Source: JABDMH01 sp964428345 (GTDB lineage: Bacteria > Bacteroidota > Bacteroidia > Chitinophagales > Saprospiraceae). From it: a stretch of 64,000 bases of DNA. Position numbers and translations under genes: made by a program. Positions 1 through 8,850 of the stretch are shown piece by piece. Location: contig CAYRYD010000023.1 of the NCBI GenBank assembly GCA_964428345.1, positions 23,528-87,527 on the forward strand. Direction: 5' to 3'. Each line of letters starts with the position of its first letter. Within the stretch, counting starts at the first letter, position 1. The notes below the pieces were generated by a model. That model did not search any database and was not told the origin of the DNA. It was given only the letters and a program-made list of their open reading frames with translations.

Positions 1-683
1 GTTTTGAGTCGATATCCCTTTCTTTTTTTGGAGTGGGGGATCTTTCGTTTAATCTCACGGCCGGGGTTTTGTTATGGCCCATAATTTTCATTATGACCGA
101 CGTGATCAATGAATACTACGGCATCCGGGGGGTACGGCTTCTATCATTTATGGCCGCTGTACTGATCCTCTACGCTTTTCTGATGTTCTTCATTGGCATC
201 CGGCTCGTTCCGGCAGATTTCTGGCCTACATCTCATATTTTACCGGATCTTCCGGCGGAAGCCCAGGCAGAGATCCGGGATAAGGTAGCTGACTATAATT
301 ATGCCTTCAGGCTGGTCTTCGGACAGGGGTTATGGATCATAGTCGGATCACTGATTGCCTTTCTGATCGGTCAGCTCATGGATGTGCTGGTCTTTCATCG
401 CATTAAAATGATTACCGGTGAGACCATGATATGGTTAAGAGCTACCGGTTCAACCCTGGTCAGCCAGTTTGTCGACAGTTTTGTTGTGTTGTTTGTGGCT
501 TTTTATATCGGAGCCGGATGGAGTCTTAAGCTGGTGTTGGCCATCGGCATGGTCAACTATATCTATAAGTTTACCATGGCGATCATCCTCACACCTTTGA
601 TTTACCTTGCCCACGATCTTATTGAACGTTATCTTGGCGAAGAGCTGGCCACCCGGATGAAAAAGGAGGCCATCACCGGCTGA
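1..683 (+). CDS. Queuosine precursor transporter (YhhQ/VUT family), 5'-truncated by window edge
   Basis: Integral membrane protein of the YhhQ/VUT family, which imports queuosine precursors (preQ0/preQ1) for tRNA modification. The frame is open to the left edge through in-frame codons ahead of the GTG at 33, so the true start lies outside the window and the first methionine seen is not the start. The visible part has the family signature just after the entry point: an LTAGVLLWPIIFIMTDVINE stretch ending in the conserved Asp/Glu, then EYYG. About five hydrophobic segments follow, with FVDSFVVLFVAFYIG near residue 150 of the visible part. The stop at 681-683 abuts the stop of the convergent aminotransferase at 684 with no spacer. 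Family assignment is good; the exact substrate is inferred from the family. Confidence 0.85.
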   Translation, partial: FESISLSFFGVGDLSFNLTAGVLLWPIIFIMTDVINEYYGIRGVRLLSFMAAVLILYAFLMFFIGIRLVPADFWPTSHILPDLPAEAQAEIRDKVADYNYAFRLVFGQGLWIIVGSLIAFLIGQLMDVLVFHRIKMITGETMIWLRATGSTLVSQFVDSFVVLFVAFYIGAGWSLKLVLAIGMVNYIYKFTMAIILTPLIYLAHDLIERYLGEELATRMKKEAITG

Positions 684-1883
684 TTAATGGAGTTTGGCCA
701 CGGCTTCCCTGATCCGTTCTACTGATTCGCGCAGTTCGGATTCAGAAGCGGCATAACTAAGCCGGACACATTCATCGGCTCCAAAAGCGCTTCCGCTGAC
801 AATGGCGACGTGCCCTTCTGCCAGGATATAGAGCGCAAAATCGTCAGCATTCCGGATCGTGGTACCGTTGGACGATTTACCGAAATAATGACTGATATCC
901 GGAAAAACATAAAACGCACCGGTCGGCATGTTGACTTTAAATCCCGGAATCTCGCTGAGCAATGCGACAAAAATATTCCTTCGATGTTCAAAAGCCTTAC
1001 GCATTTGTATGCTTGGCTCCATGGAAGTGCTAAGCGCTATGGCGGCAGCTGCCTGATTGAAGGAAGCCGCTCCGGAGGTGAACTGTCCCTGAATTTTGTT
1101 GCATGCATCGGCGATCCATTTGGGTGCACCCATATAACCCAGCCTCCAGCCGGTCATGGCAAATCCTTTACTGAAGCCGTTTACGGTTACGGTACGGTCT
1201 TTCACTTCTTCAAAAGTGCCGATGCTATCGTGTTTTCCCGTAAAATTGATGTATTCATAGATCTCGTCCGACAATATCACGACCTCCGGAAAATCTTTAA
1301 GGACTTCCACCAGTCCTTTCAGGTCTTCTTTGGTGTAGACCGACCCGGTAGGATTGCAGGGTGAGGAAAAGATGATCATACGGGTCCGATCGGTCAGGGC
1401 AGCCCGGAGCTGTTGGGGAGTGATGATGAAATTCTGGGAGATATCGGCTTTTACTTCGACGGGAATACCACCTGCCAGTTTGACGATCTCTTTATAGGAA
1501 ACCCAATACGGAGCAAAAAGGATAACCTCATCACCCTCATCAATCAAAGCCAGGGTTACATTGGCGATCGACTGTTTGGCTCCGTTGCTGACCACGATCT
1601 GATTTTCTGTAAAAGTCAAACCATTATCACGCTTGAATTTTTCTACGATAGCCTTACGTAAGGCCATGGTGCCTGGTACCGGGGTATATTTGGTATCGCC
1701 TTTTTCCAACGCTTCAATGGCGGCTTTCTTGATATGATCGGGCGTGTCAAAATCGGGTTCACCAATACTCAGGCTAATTACCCGGTGACCCTGGGCAGCC
1801 AGGTCCCTGGCCATCTGGGTCATTTTAATGGTGGCAGATTCTTCCATCTCATTGACTCTGCGTGAAAGGCGGGGATCACTCAT
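684..1883 (-). CDS. aspC: Pyridoxal-phosphate aspartate/aromatic aminotransferase (class I)
   Basis: Cytoplasmic fold-type I PLP enzyme that moves an amino group from aspartate (or a related amino acid) to 2-oxoglutarate. The 399-aa length is usual for the Iγ aspartate aminotransferases of Bacteroidota. Visible landmarks are the SIGEPDFDTP substrate loop (residues 39-48), SSPCNPTG with the cofactor-contacting Asn near 178, the SDEIYE motif with Asp206, the SKGFAMTGWRLGY motif with Schiff-base Lys239, and a C-terminal VRLSYA with the carboxylate-binding Arg. The ATG at 1881-1883 is the only sensible start. A TAnnTTTG-type element lies about 40 bp upstream. It is transcribed alone, convergent with the transporter. 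The symbol follows general usage; prephenate or aromatic aminotransferase activity cannot be excluded. Confidence 0.9.
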   Translation of the reverse strand: MSDPRLSRRVNEMEESATIKMTQMARDLAAQGHRVISLSIGEPDFDTPDHIKKAAIEALEKGDTKYTPVPGTMALRKAIVEKFKRDNGLTFTENQIVVSNGAKQSIANVTLALIDEGDEVILFAPYWVSYKEIVKLAGGIPVEVKADISQNFIITPQQLRAALTDRTRMIIFSSPCNPTGSVYTKEDLKGLVEVLKDFPEVVILSDEIYEYINFTGKHDSIGTFEEVKDRTVTVNGFSKGFAMTGWRLGYMGAPKWIADACNKIQGQFTSGAASFNQAAAAIALSTSMEPSIQMRKAFEHRRNIFVALLSEIPGFKVNMPTGAFYVFPDISHYFGKSSNGTTIRNADDFALYILAEGHVAIVSGSAFGADECVRLSYAASESELRESVERIREAVAKLH

Positions 1884-1921
1884 TGACAGAAAGTTTTCAT
1901 ATGTTTAAAAAAAAACGACCG

Positions 1922-1929
1922 CAAAAGTA
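1922..1929 (-). promoter_or_regulatory. Candidate Bacteroidota -7 element for the aminotransferase
   Basis: On the minus strand this reads TACTTTTG, a match to the Bacteroidota sigma-A -7 consensus TAnnTTTG. It would place transcription start roughly 30 nt before the ATG of the aminotransferase gene. A TTTG sits further upstream, but about 24 nt away rather than the usual 19-21, so the -33 half is weak. Confidence 0.35.
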
Positions 1930-2107
1930 TGACAATTTTTATGGTTATAAGATCAAAGTGCATGAAAATGAAATGGGAATGGCCTTAACCGATAAACCTC
2001 ATATGACTTCTTTTTAATGTAGAGTACCTTTTGGGTTTAGCCATGATCCCTTTCTGTTGCAGGATAATAATCACTACTTTGTAACCCGGCTACATCAGAT
2101 CACCGTT

Positions 2108-3649
2108 ATGGAAGAGAAAATCAATCGGTTGCGGGAAAAACAACAACAGGCTCTGGCTGGTGGGGGTGAAGAAAGGATAGCAAAGCAGCATGCGAAAGGT
2201 AAACTGACTGCCAGGGAACGAATCGATCTCTTGTTGGATGAAGGAAGTTTTCAGGAAATCGGAATGTTTGTAGAACACCGTTCAGTAGAATTTGGCTTGG
2301 CCAATGAACAGTATCCGGGCGATGGCGTAGTAACCGGTTATGGTAACATTCACAGCCGGCTGGTGTATGTCTTTGCCCAGGATTTTACGGTGTTCGGAGG
2401 TTCACTTTCTGAAACTCATGCGGAGAAAATCTGCAAGATTATGGACCTGGCCCTCGAAAACGGAGCCCCGGTCATCGGCCTGAATGATTCGGGTGGAGCC
2501 CGGATCCAGGAGGGAGTGAATTCACTGGGAGGATATGCCGATATCTTTTACCGCAATACCCTGGCATCGGGAGTTATACCCCAGATTTCAGTTATTATGG
2601 GGCCTTGCGCCGGAGGAGCAGTCTATTCGCCGGCGCTTACCGATCTGATCATCATGGTAGATCATACCTCCTATATGTTTGTGACCGGTCCGAACGTAGT
2701 CAGGACGGTCACCATGGAGGACGTGTCCTCTGATGATCTGGGTGGAGCCCATACGCATGCCACCAAATCCGGGATCAGCCATCTGGTTGCCGACAATGAC
2801 CGGGATTGTCTGCTCCTGATCCGCCGGCTATTGAGTTACCTGCCCCAAAATTGCGAGGAAGTACCAGCGAGGCTCGACTACAGGATGGATGACGAACTCC
2901 GGCCTGCTCTTGACCATATTCTACCGCCCGCAAACAATCAGGCCTATGATGTGAAACTGATTATTGAGGAGTTGTCGGACACCGGGAGTTTTTTCGAGTT
3001 GCAGTCGGGTTATGCCGATAATCTGGTGATTGGATTTGCCCGGTTGGCAGGTAGAAGCATCGGCATTGTGGCCAATCAGCCCAATAGCCTGGCCGGAGTG
3101 CTGGATGTTGCAAGTTCCAGAAAAGGAGCCCGGTTTGTCCGATTCTGTGATTCATTCAATATTCCCCTGCTGGTCCTGGTAGACGTACCCGGATTTTTAC
3201 CCGGCACTGATCAGGAGTGGAATGGCATCATTGTACACGGTGCCAAGTTGCTTTATGCTTTTTGTGAAGCTACCGTTCCCCGGGTGTCACTGATACTTCG
3301 CAAAGCCTTCGGGGGAGCTTACGATGTGATGAATTCCAAGCACATTGGTGCTGATATGAATTATGCATGGCCGGGAGCTGAAATTGCAGTGATGGGGGCT
3401 AAGGGTGCTTCGGAGATCATCTTTCGACGGGAAATTGACCAGGCTTCCGATCCTGAACAAATGCTCCGGGAAAAGGAGCAATTGTACGCCGAAAAGTTTG
3501 CCCACCCCTATAAGGCGGCGGCAAGGGGTTTTATCGATGAGGTGATCGAACCTTCGGTTTCCCGTCAGAAACTCATCCGGGCGTTTGCCATGTTGGAAAA
3601 CAAGGTGCGTAACCTGCCCCGCAAAAAACACGGCAACATCCCATTGTAA
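2108..3649 (+). CDS. Acyl-CoA carboxylase, carboxyltransferase (beta) subunit, propionyl-CoA type
   Basis: Biotin-dependent carboxyltransferase subunit that moves carboxyl from biotin to an acyl-CoA, most often propionyl-CoA or methylcrotonyl-CoA. I start at ATG 2108 (513 aa, MEEKINRLREKQQQ) rather than the upstream in-frame TTG at 2057, because the family starts at this point and the TTG would add an unconserved 17-residue tail. It has the two-crotonase architecture. In the N-terminal half are GKLTARERIDLLLDEGSF, the oxyanion-hole GLNDSGGARIQEG and GPCAGGAVYSPAL. In the C-terminal half are LVDVPGFLPGTDQEWNGII, KAFGGAYDVMNSKH and AVMGAKGASEII. No biotin carboxylase or biotin carrier gene is adjacent, so partners must be encoded elsewhere. 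Substrate is inferred, not proven. Confidence 0.9.
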   Translation: MEEKINRLREKQQQALAGGGEERIAKQHAKGKLTARERIDLLLDEGSFQEIGMFVEHRSVEFGLANEQYPGDGVVTGYGNIHSRLVYVFAQDFTVFGGSLSETHAEKICKIMDLALENGAPVIGLNDSGGARIQEGVNSLGGYADIFYRNTLASGVIPQISVIMGPCAGGAVYSPALTDLIIMVDHTSYMFVTGPNVVRTVTMEDVSSDDLGGAHTHATKSGISHLVADNDRDCLLLIRRLLSYLPQNCEEVPARLDYRMDDELRPALDHILPPANNQAYDVKLIIEELSDTGSFFELQSGYADNLVIGFARLAGRSIGIVANQPNSLAGVLDVASSRKGARFVRFCDSFNIPLLVLVDVPGFLPGTDQEWNGIIVHGAKLLYAFCEATVPRVSLILRKAFGGAYDVMNSKHIGADMNYAWPGAEIAVMGAKGASEIIFRREIDQASDPEQMLREKEQLYAEKFAHPYKAAARGFIDEVIEPSVSRQKLIRAFAMLENKVRNLPRKKHGNIPL

Positions 3650-3772
3650 GACTGGCCATTAACATATTAAATTTATTACTTATCTTTTATAGACTCATCT
3701 GCATATTTATACATATTATAATTTGGCATAATATTTGAAGACTCACTCGTGAGTAATTTTTCAAATGGTATT

Positions 3773-6700
3773 ATGTCAAAAACAAGAAACAGATGGATTA
3801 GTGCCGTTGCGTGGGTGTGTCTGCTGGCGATAAGCCTGCCGGCTTATACACAACCCTGTCCAATGGCCAATCCGATTCTCGGTGCAAACCAGGTTTGCCC
3901 GGGAACCCAGACACAATATACCATGTCATCTGACAACAGACCCACCAGTACCTACGAGTGGGAATTGTTCGGATCAGGTGGCCAGATTATTGGACCCACC
4001 AATGGCATTTCCGTCACTATCCAATGGCAAAACATCAATGGAGGACCATTCTTACTGCGCTGCACAGAGCGAGTCGGGGCGTGCTCGTTTGAAAACGACC
4101 TCCAGATAACCGTAGCTGATGACCTGGCGAGAAGGCCTTTCAATTGTTTCAGCGAACTGAGCATTCCGTTTGACGAAAATTGTGAAAAGCTGATTTTACC
4201 GGAACACCTGCTCACGGCCGGCGCACCGGAATGTGCCAACTCTTTTGTGGTCGAATTATCGATCGATGGAGATATCCCGGTACCCAATCCGGTTGGCATC
4301 GAATATCTCGGACAGATCATTACCGCCCGGGTCATTCACACGGCCTCCGGCCAGAGTTGTGTATCCCGGGTTTTGCTCAAGGACGGAAGCGCACCCCGGA
4401 TCTATTGTGAGAATGATACAACCCTTTGTAACGACCCCCTGGCCTGGGAGCCCTTTCATCCAGGTTTCAAAAGACCTCTGGCGGAAGATAATTGTTCCGG
4501 TCAGGTCTTTGTCGAGCCCCATGGATACGAGTGGGTTCAACTCTTTGACCATCCCCTGTTTGACGCTTATATTGTCCGCTCCTGGAAGGCGGTTGATAAA
4601 TACAATAATGAGTCGAAATGCGAAGACACCATCTTCCTTCGCCGGGTCATTTTCGATCAGATCCTGTGTCCGCCCGATACGCTGATTGTCTGTGATCGCA
4701 GCAATCTGCATCCGGACAGTATGTTTTATTTCAGTCCTGCCGATCCGGTCACCTCCGGGGTGCCAACCTTTGACGGATACGATCTGTGGACACCACGGTC
4801 GTATTGTGATTTTTCGATTAAATATGAAGACCGGTACTCCTACAAATGTCAGGGCACCTACACGATTCATCGGTACTGGTACCTGAGTCAGATTACTCCG
4901 ATGGCGATTTTTGAAGATACCTGCCACCAGATTATTGAAATCGTAGATACAGTTGGCCCGGTCGCGAGTTTTGATACGACCAAAGTCAAGTGGCGGTACC
5001 ACCATGATGTCTACGGTTTGCCCTCCAACCGGGCCTACAAGACGATCTATTTTCCTACGCTCGATCACGAATGTCTGGCGAACGGATATTTTCCGGCACC
5101 CCTTGTGACCGACAATTGCACCAATGCCGACAGTGTACAAGTCAATCTGATCTGGGAAAATGGCCATATCAGTTATGTGAACGGAAGCCCGGGCAGTGAG
5201 CATCTGAAATTCAAAGATCTGACACTAGGGAAGCATATCGTGGTGATCAAGCTGCGAGATGCCTGTCACAACACCAGCTACGATACCCTGATCGCTGTGG
5301 CGGAAGACCGGAAAGCTCCGTACCTGGTGGTCGACAAATACCCGGTTGTTACCCTTGGTGGTTCGGGTGAAATCACCTGGATTGATGCTTCTGTCTTTGA
5401 TGAAGGTACCTGGGATAACTGCGGGGTCAGTCTCCTTTTGGCGCGGCGCGTTGACTGGTGGAAACACCGGGTTGACCTTTGCGATTCACTTACTTCGCAC
5501 TGTTATGATGAACATGACACGATCTATTGTGCCAATCTCGAAAAAGACAAGCATCTCAACGAAGTGGAAGCCCACTATTATGAGACGATGCAATGGCTAA
5601 AGGAAGACTTTGAAGAATGTGGAACCCTGCTCTACAATGCCTGGAAATATGATCTTTGCAGGAAGGGCACCCTGGAATGCCGGCACTATTCCACTCCACC
5701 GGATAAAGATTACTTCCGGAATCTGATGGCTGAGGTCTATGGCTGTCAGGATATCTTTGAGGGTCCAGTCCAACCTAAAGATCTGGATTTATGGGATCAG
5801 ATCGGAGGAGGCTGGAGTCAGTCCGTCCCATTTGACTGCGATGATGTCTGCGGAGAAGGTAAAGTGACTGTCGAACTTCTGGCCATTGATGCCCATTGCA
5901 ACATTTCCCGGATTTGGGTTGATGTGTTGGTCGAAGATAAATCAGCACCGGAAATCCAGCATTTCCTGCCGGACCTGGATATCAGCTGCTGGGCTTACAA
6001 TCACTTTTACCGGGACAGTGTTACCGCCGGTAATTTTCATGTTTTTGGAAAATACGAGCCATTTCCTAAAGATCAATATTCCAGCGAATCCCGCAAAACC
6101 ATCATCTACGACCGGCTCTGCCCGGAAGAATATCACCATGGATATGAATATGATGATTATATCATATCCGATACTATCCTCAATGGAGTCGTATTTGAGA
6201 ATTGCGAACTGTTGATTGAAGAGAGCCAGAAGCTTCATTTTGAACGCTGCGGTGAAGGATGGATTGAGCGGACCTTCATCTTCAAGGGGGCCTGCAATAC
6301 CCCAGAAGCCGGTTATGCCAAAGCCATTCAGCGTATCAATATTTATAATGATTGTCCGCTGCAGGAACACGACATCATCTGGCCATCCAAAGACACCACA
6401 ATTTACGCCTGTTCGTATATCAACATCAAGACCGGCGGGCCCCGTCTCAGGTATGAAGACGAGTGCCGGGAAATCGGCATACATTATAAAGACAAGATTG
6501 CAGATGTGTTGTACAATGCCGACAGCACTTGCCTCAAAGTAATCCGCACCTGGGCGATCATCGACTGGTGCCGTCAGAATGAACCCTATCATGAGGACTG
6601 GATCGGCAATCAAAACTATCATTATTACGAATTTGACCAGATCATCTATTTCAGAAATTCCAGTGGACCGGAAATATTCGACTGCGATATTGATACCATT

Positions 6701-8500
6701 TGTATAGGGGCCAGTTGCACCGGTGACCTGAAAACCAGTATTTCTGTATCCGATGATTGTACTCCTTCACAGGAAATCAGGGTATCCTGGGTGCTGTATG
6801 AAAATACCCAATATGGATACTTGCCTCGCGATCGAGGTGATTCGACTTTTGCTGATGTGGCTGATCTACCGATGGGAGATTACAAACTGGTTTGGAAAGC
6901 GGTAGATGGCTGCCACAATCAGACATTTTGTACCGATCATTTTGCCGTAAGGGATTGTGTCGTTCCTACGCCGGTATGTCTGAGCAGTACGACCGTTCGG
7001 TTGCTGCCGATCGATCTGAATCAGGATGGACAAATTGATACGGCGGTGGGTGAGATATGGGCCCGGGAACTCAATGTGAGCAGTTACGATAATTGTTTGC
7101 AGGACATCGACTTCCGGATCCGGATCAAAGGAACCGGCAGCATCGATCATGCCGGAAATTTGCTGCCGCCCGATTCGACAGCAACCCAACTCAGATTGGG
7201 ATGCAACGATATTGGGACACAGGAGGTGGAAATGTGGGTCATTGACCAGTCGGGTAATGCCGACTATTGCCTGGTCTTAGTTGAGGTCATTGCTCCGGCT
7301 GAGGGTTGCCATGGTGAGTTGGGCAAGGTAAGAGGTACGGTAAGCAGCATGCAGGGTGCCGGTATTGGCGGTGTAGAGATGTTGCTCGAAAATGTGACGG
7401 ATACCGTTCAGGTTTTGACCACCGCAAAAGGACAATATGATTTTGGATCCTTTGCAATGGATGGCTCGGACTATCGGTTGTGGCCGGAGAAGACAGACGA
7501 TCCGATCGCAGGGATATCGACCTTTGATGTGATCCGGATTGCCAAACACCTGTTGTCGAAAGATCCTCTGAAGTCAACTTTCCAGCTTAGGGCGGCAGAT
7601 ACAAACGGAGATGGAAACATATCCGTCCTGGATGTCATTAACTTGCGTAAACTGATCCTCGGAAAAATTGAGCAACTGCCGAATCCTCAGCCCTGGCAGT
7701 TTTTCAATAAAGATATGGTTCCGGCTTCGACCCTTAATTTAACGTTTGATTATAGTCCGTGGCTTCATTTTACCGGGGTGAAAGTGGGAGATGTTAATGG
7801 GGATATTACGAATTATACGAAAACATCCCGGGCCGCTCCCGAGATGTTGACGTTCACCTACGAAGATGGGCAGTTTGAAACTGGTCGTGAATATATAGTA
7901 GCCATCCGGTCGCCACAATCTTTCATGGCGGAAGGCCTCCAGATGGAACTAAGCATTGACGAGGATTTCCTGGATTTCAGGGGGATAGAACCGGCTGATC
8001 TTGACCTGGACGAAGAAAACTGGCATAGTAGAGATGGACGCATTTATCTAAGCTGGTTGGCACCGGATGATGTGCATACAACGTCAGATATATTATTTTA
8101 CCTGAAATTCGTCGCCCGGGACAATATCCGGCTTTCTGAATCGCTGGCCCTTACTTCACGGAGAATTCAGAATGAAATTTATATGAAAAACGATACCGTC
8201 ATTCCATTCCGGTTGATCGCTACGAAACCTTCCTTCATGACTCCCGAACTCAGTCAGAATGCTCCCAATCCCTTCCGGACTACCACGACTCTGGATTTGA
8301 AAGTGCCCCTGGAGACAGACATTAACATACGGATTTCTGATCTTCAGGGCAGGATATATGTGGTAGGAGACCGTCGTTATCCGGAAGGCATCCATCAGAT
8401 CGATGTTACTCGTGATCAACTGGGAGGACCAGGTATCTATCTCTTTGAGCTGTTTACCGGTAAACAGCATGAGATCAGAAAACTAATCCTGCTGGAATAG
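3773..8500 (+). CDS. Giant secreted Cys-rich protein with dockerin-like, cohesin-like and T9SS sorting domains
   Basis: A 1575-aa exported protein, probably surface-attached or released through the type IX system. ATG 3773 is chosen over the upstream GTG 3749 because it gives a clean signal peptide (basic MSKTRNR, hydrophobic core, AYTQ cleavage zone). Order: PKD-like Ig domain (about 30-120); a long Cys/Trp-rich region of HYR-like beta modules recognisable by repeated VEDKSAP/DNC phrases (about 120-1180); a carboxypeptidase-regulatory-like beta domain (about 1183-1245); a dockerin-like pair of calcium loops including ADTNGDGNISVLDVINLRKL (about 1245-1303); a cohesin-like beta domain (about 1356-1483); and a T9SS type A sorting domain beginning QNAPNPF and ending KLILLE. 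It is a clear paralogue of the next gene, sharing GGGWS..VPF and WDNCG..LLARR.DW blocks. Function unknown; adhesin or matrix protein is a guess. Confidence 0.85.
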   Translation: MSKTRNRWISAVAWVCLLAISLPAYTQPCPMANPILGANQVCPGTQTQYTMSSDNRPTSTYEWELFGSGGQIIGPTNGISVTIQWQNINGGPFLLRCTERVGACSFENDLQITVADDLARRPFNCFSELSIPFDENCEKLILPEHLLTAGAPECANSFVVELSIDGDIPVPNPVGIEYLGQIITARVIHTASGQSCVSRVLLKDGSAPRIYCENDTTLCNDPLAWEPFHPGFKRPLAEDNCSGQVFVEPHGYEWVQLFDHPLFDAYIVRSWKAVDKYNNESKCEDTIFLRRVIFDQILCPPDTLIVCDRSNLHPDSMFYFSPADPVTSGVPTFDGYDLWTPRSYCDFSIKYEDRYSYKCQGTYTIHRYWYLSQITPMAIFEDTCHQIIEIVDTVGPVASFDTTKVKWRYHHDVYGLPSNRAYKTIYFPTLDHECLANGYFPAPLVTDNCTNADSVQVNLIWENGHISYVNGSPGSEHLKFKDLTLGKHIVVIKLRDACHNTSYDTLIAVAEDRKAPYLVVDKYPVVTLGGSGEITWIDASVFDEGTWDNCGVSLLLARRVDWWKHRVDLCDSLTSHCYDEHDTIYCANLEKDKHLNEVEAHYYETMQWLKEDFEECGTLLYNAWKYDLCRKGTLECRHYSTPPDKDYFRNLMAEVYGCQDIFEGPVQPKDLDLWDQIGGGWSQSVPFDCDDVCGEGKVTVELLAIDAHCNISRIWVDVLVEDKSAPEIQHFLPDLDISCWAYNHFYRDSVTAGNFHVFGKYEPFPKDQYSSESRKTIIYDRLCPEEYHHGYEYDDYIISDTILNGVVFENCELLIEESQKLHFERCGEGWIERTFIFKGACNTPEAGYAKAIQRINIYNDCPLQEHDIIWPSKDTTIYACSYINIKTGGPRLRYEDECREIGIHYKDKIADVLYNADSTCLKVIRTWAIIDWCRQNEPYHEDWIGNQNYHYYEFDQIIYFRNSSGPEIFDCDIDTICIGASCTGDLKTSISVSDDCTPSQEIRVSWVLYENTQYGYLPRDRGDSTFADVADLPMGDYKLVWKAVDGCHNQTFCTDHFAVRDCVVPTPVCLSSTTVRLLPIDLNQDGQIDTAVGEIWARELNVSSYDNCLQDIDFRIRIKGTGSIDHAGNLLPPDSTATQLRLGCNDIGTQEVEMWVIDQSGNADYCLVLVEVIAPAEGCHGELGKVRGTVSSMQGAGIGGVEMLLENVTDTVQVLTTAKGQYDFGSFAMDGSDYRLWPEKTDDPIAGISTFDVIRIAKHLLSKDPLKSTFQLRAADTNGDGNISVLDVINLRKLILGKIEQLPNPQPWQFFNKDMVPASTLNLTFDYSPWLHFTGVKVGDVNGDITNYTKTSRAAPEMLTFTYEDGQFETGREYIVAIRSPQSFMAEGLQMELSIDEDFLDFRGIEPADLDLDEENWHSRDGRIYLSWLAPDDVHTTSDILFYLKFVARDNIRLSESLALTSRRIQNEIYMKNDTVIPFRLIATKPSFMTPELSQNAPNPFRTTTTLDLKVPLETDINIRISDLQGRIYVVGDRRYPEGIHQIDVTRDQLGGPGIYLFELFTGKQHEIRKLILLE

Positions 8501-8534
8501 GATATCAAAGACATACCATTTGATTACTCAACCG

Positions 8535-8564
8535 GCCTCTGGCATTTCAGTCAGGGGCTTTTTT
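8535..8564 (+). terminator. Rho-independent terminator after first giant gene
   Basis: GCCTCTG (8535-8541) pairs with CAGGGGC (8552-8558), including one G-T wobble, around a 10-nt loop, and is followed at once by TTTTTT. It lies 35 bp after the stop of the 1575-aa giant, so the two giants are probably separate transcripts. Confidence 0.7.
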
Positions 8565-8738
8565 GTAGTTTAGAGTCAACTTGTAATCAATATAAATATT
8601 GTTTATATATAAGTTATGTACATATGTATAATCCGGTTATATTTGAACCGGATTTGAGCCGTAGTATGAAAACCAATTTGATATTTGGTCAGTGTGGCTT
8701 CAATTGATAATTTTCATGGAAAAGTCACATTATCTAGG

Positions 8739-8746
8739 TATTTTTG
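8739..8746 (+). promoter_or_regulatory. Candidate -7 element for second giant gene
   Basis: TATTTTTG matches the Bacteroidota -7 consensus TAnnTTTG in an AT-rich spacer about 105 bp before ATG 8851. No convincing TTTG -33 partner at the right spacing was found; a TTTT run lies somewhat too far upstream. Confidence 0.3.
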
Positions 8747-8850
8747 TTTTGACATGAACATATGATAAATAGACCGATAGGATTTAGTTAGAAGTATACT
8801 TGACTCATATTCAACAAATTGTAGTCAATATAGGACCAAAACTGTACACC

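Larger units (their letters stand above)
8501..8850. other. Gene-free spacer between the two giant genes
   Basis: About 350 bp. The first part holds the terminator at 8535-8564; the rest is AT-rich with no coding frame worth calling and one TAnnTTTG-type element. In-frame TTG at 8800 could extend the next gene, but it would place a non-hydrophobic tail before the signal peptide. Confidence 0.7.

Noticed and set aside
2057..2107. TTG start extending the acyl-CoA carboxylase by 17 residues
   Set aside because: The extension is not conserved-looking and the family begins at the ATG at 2108.
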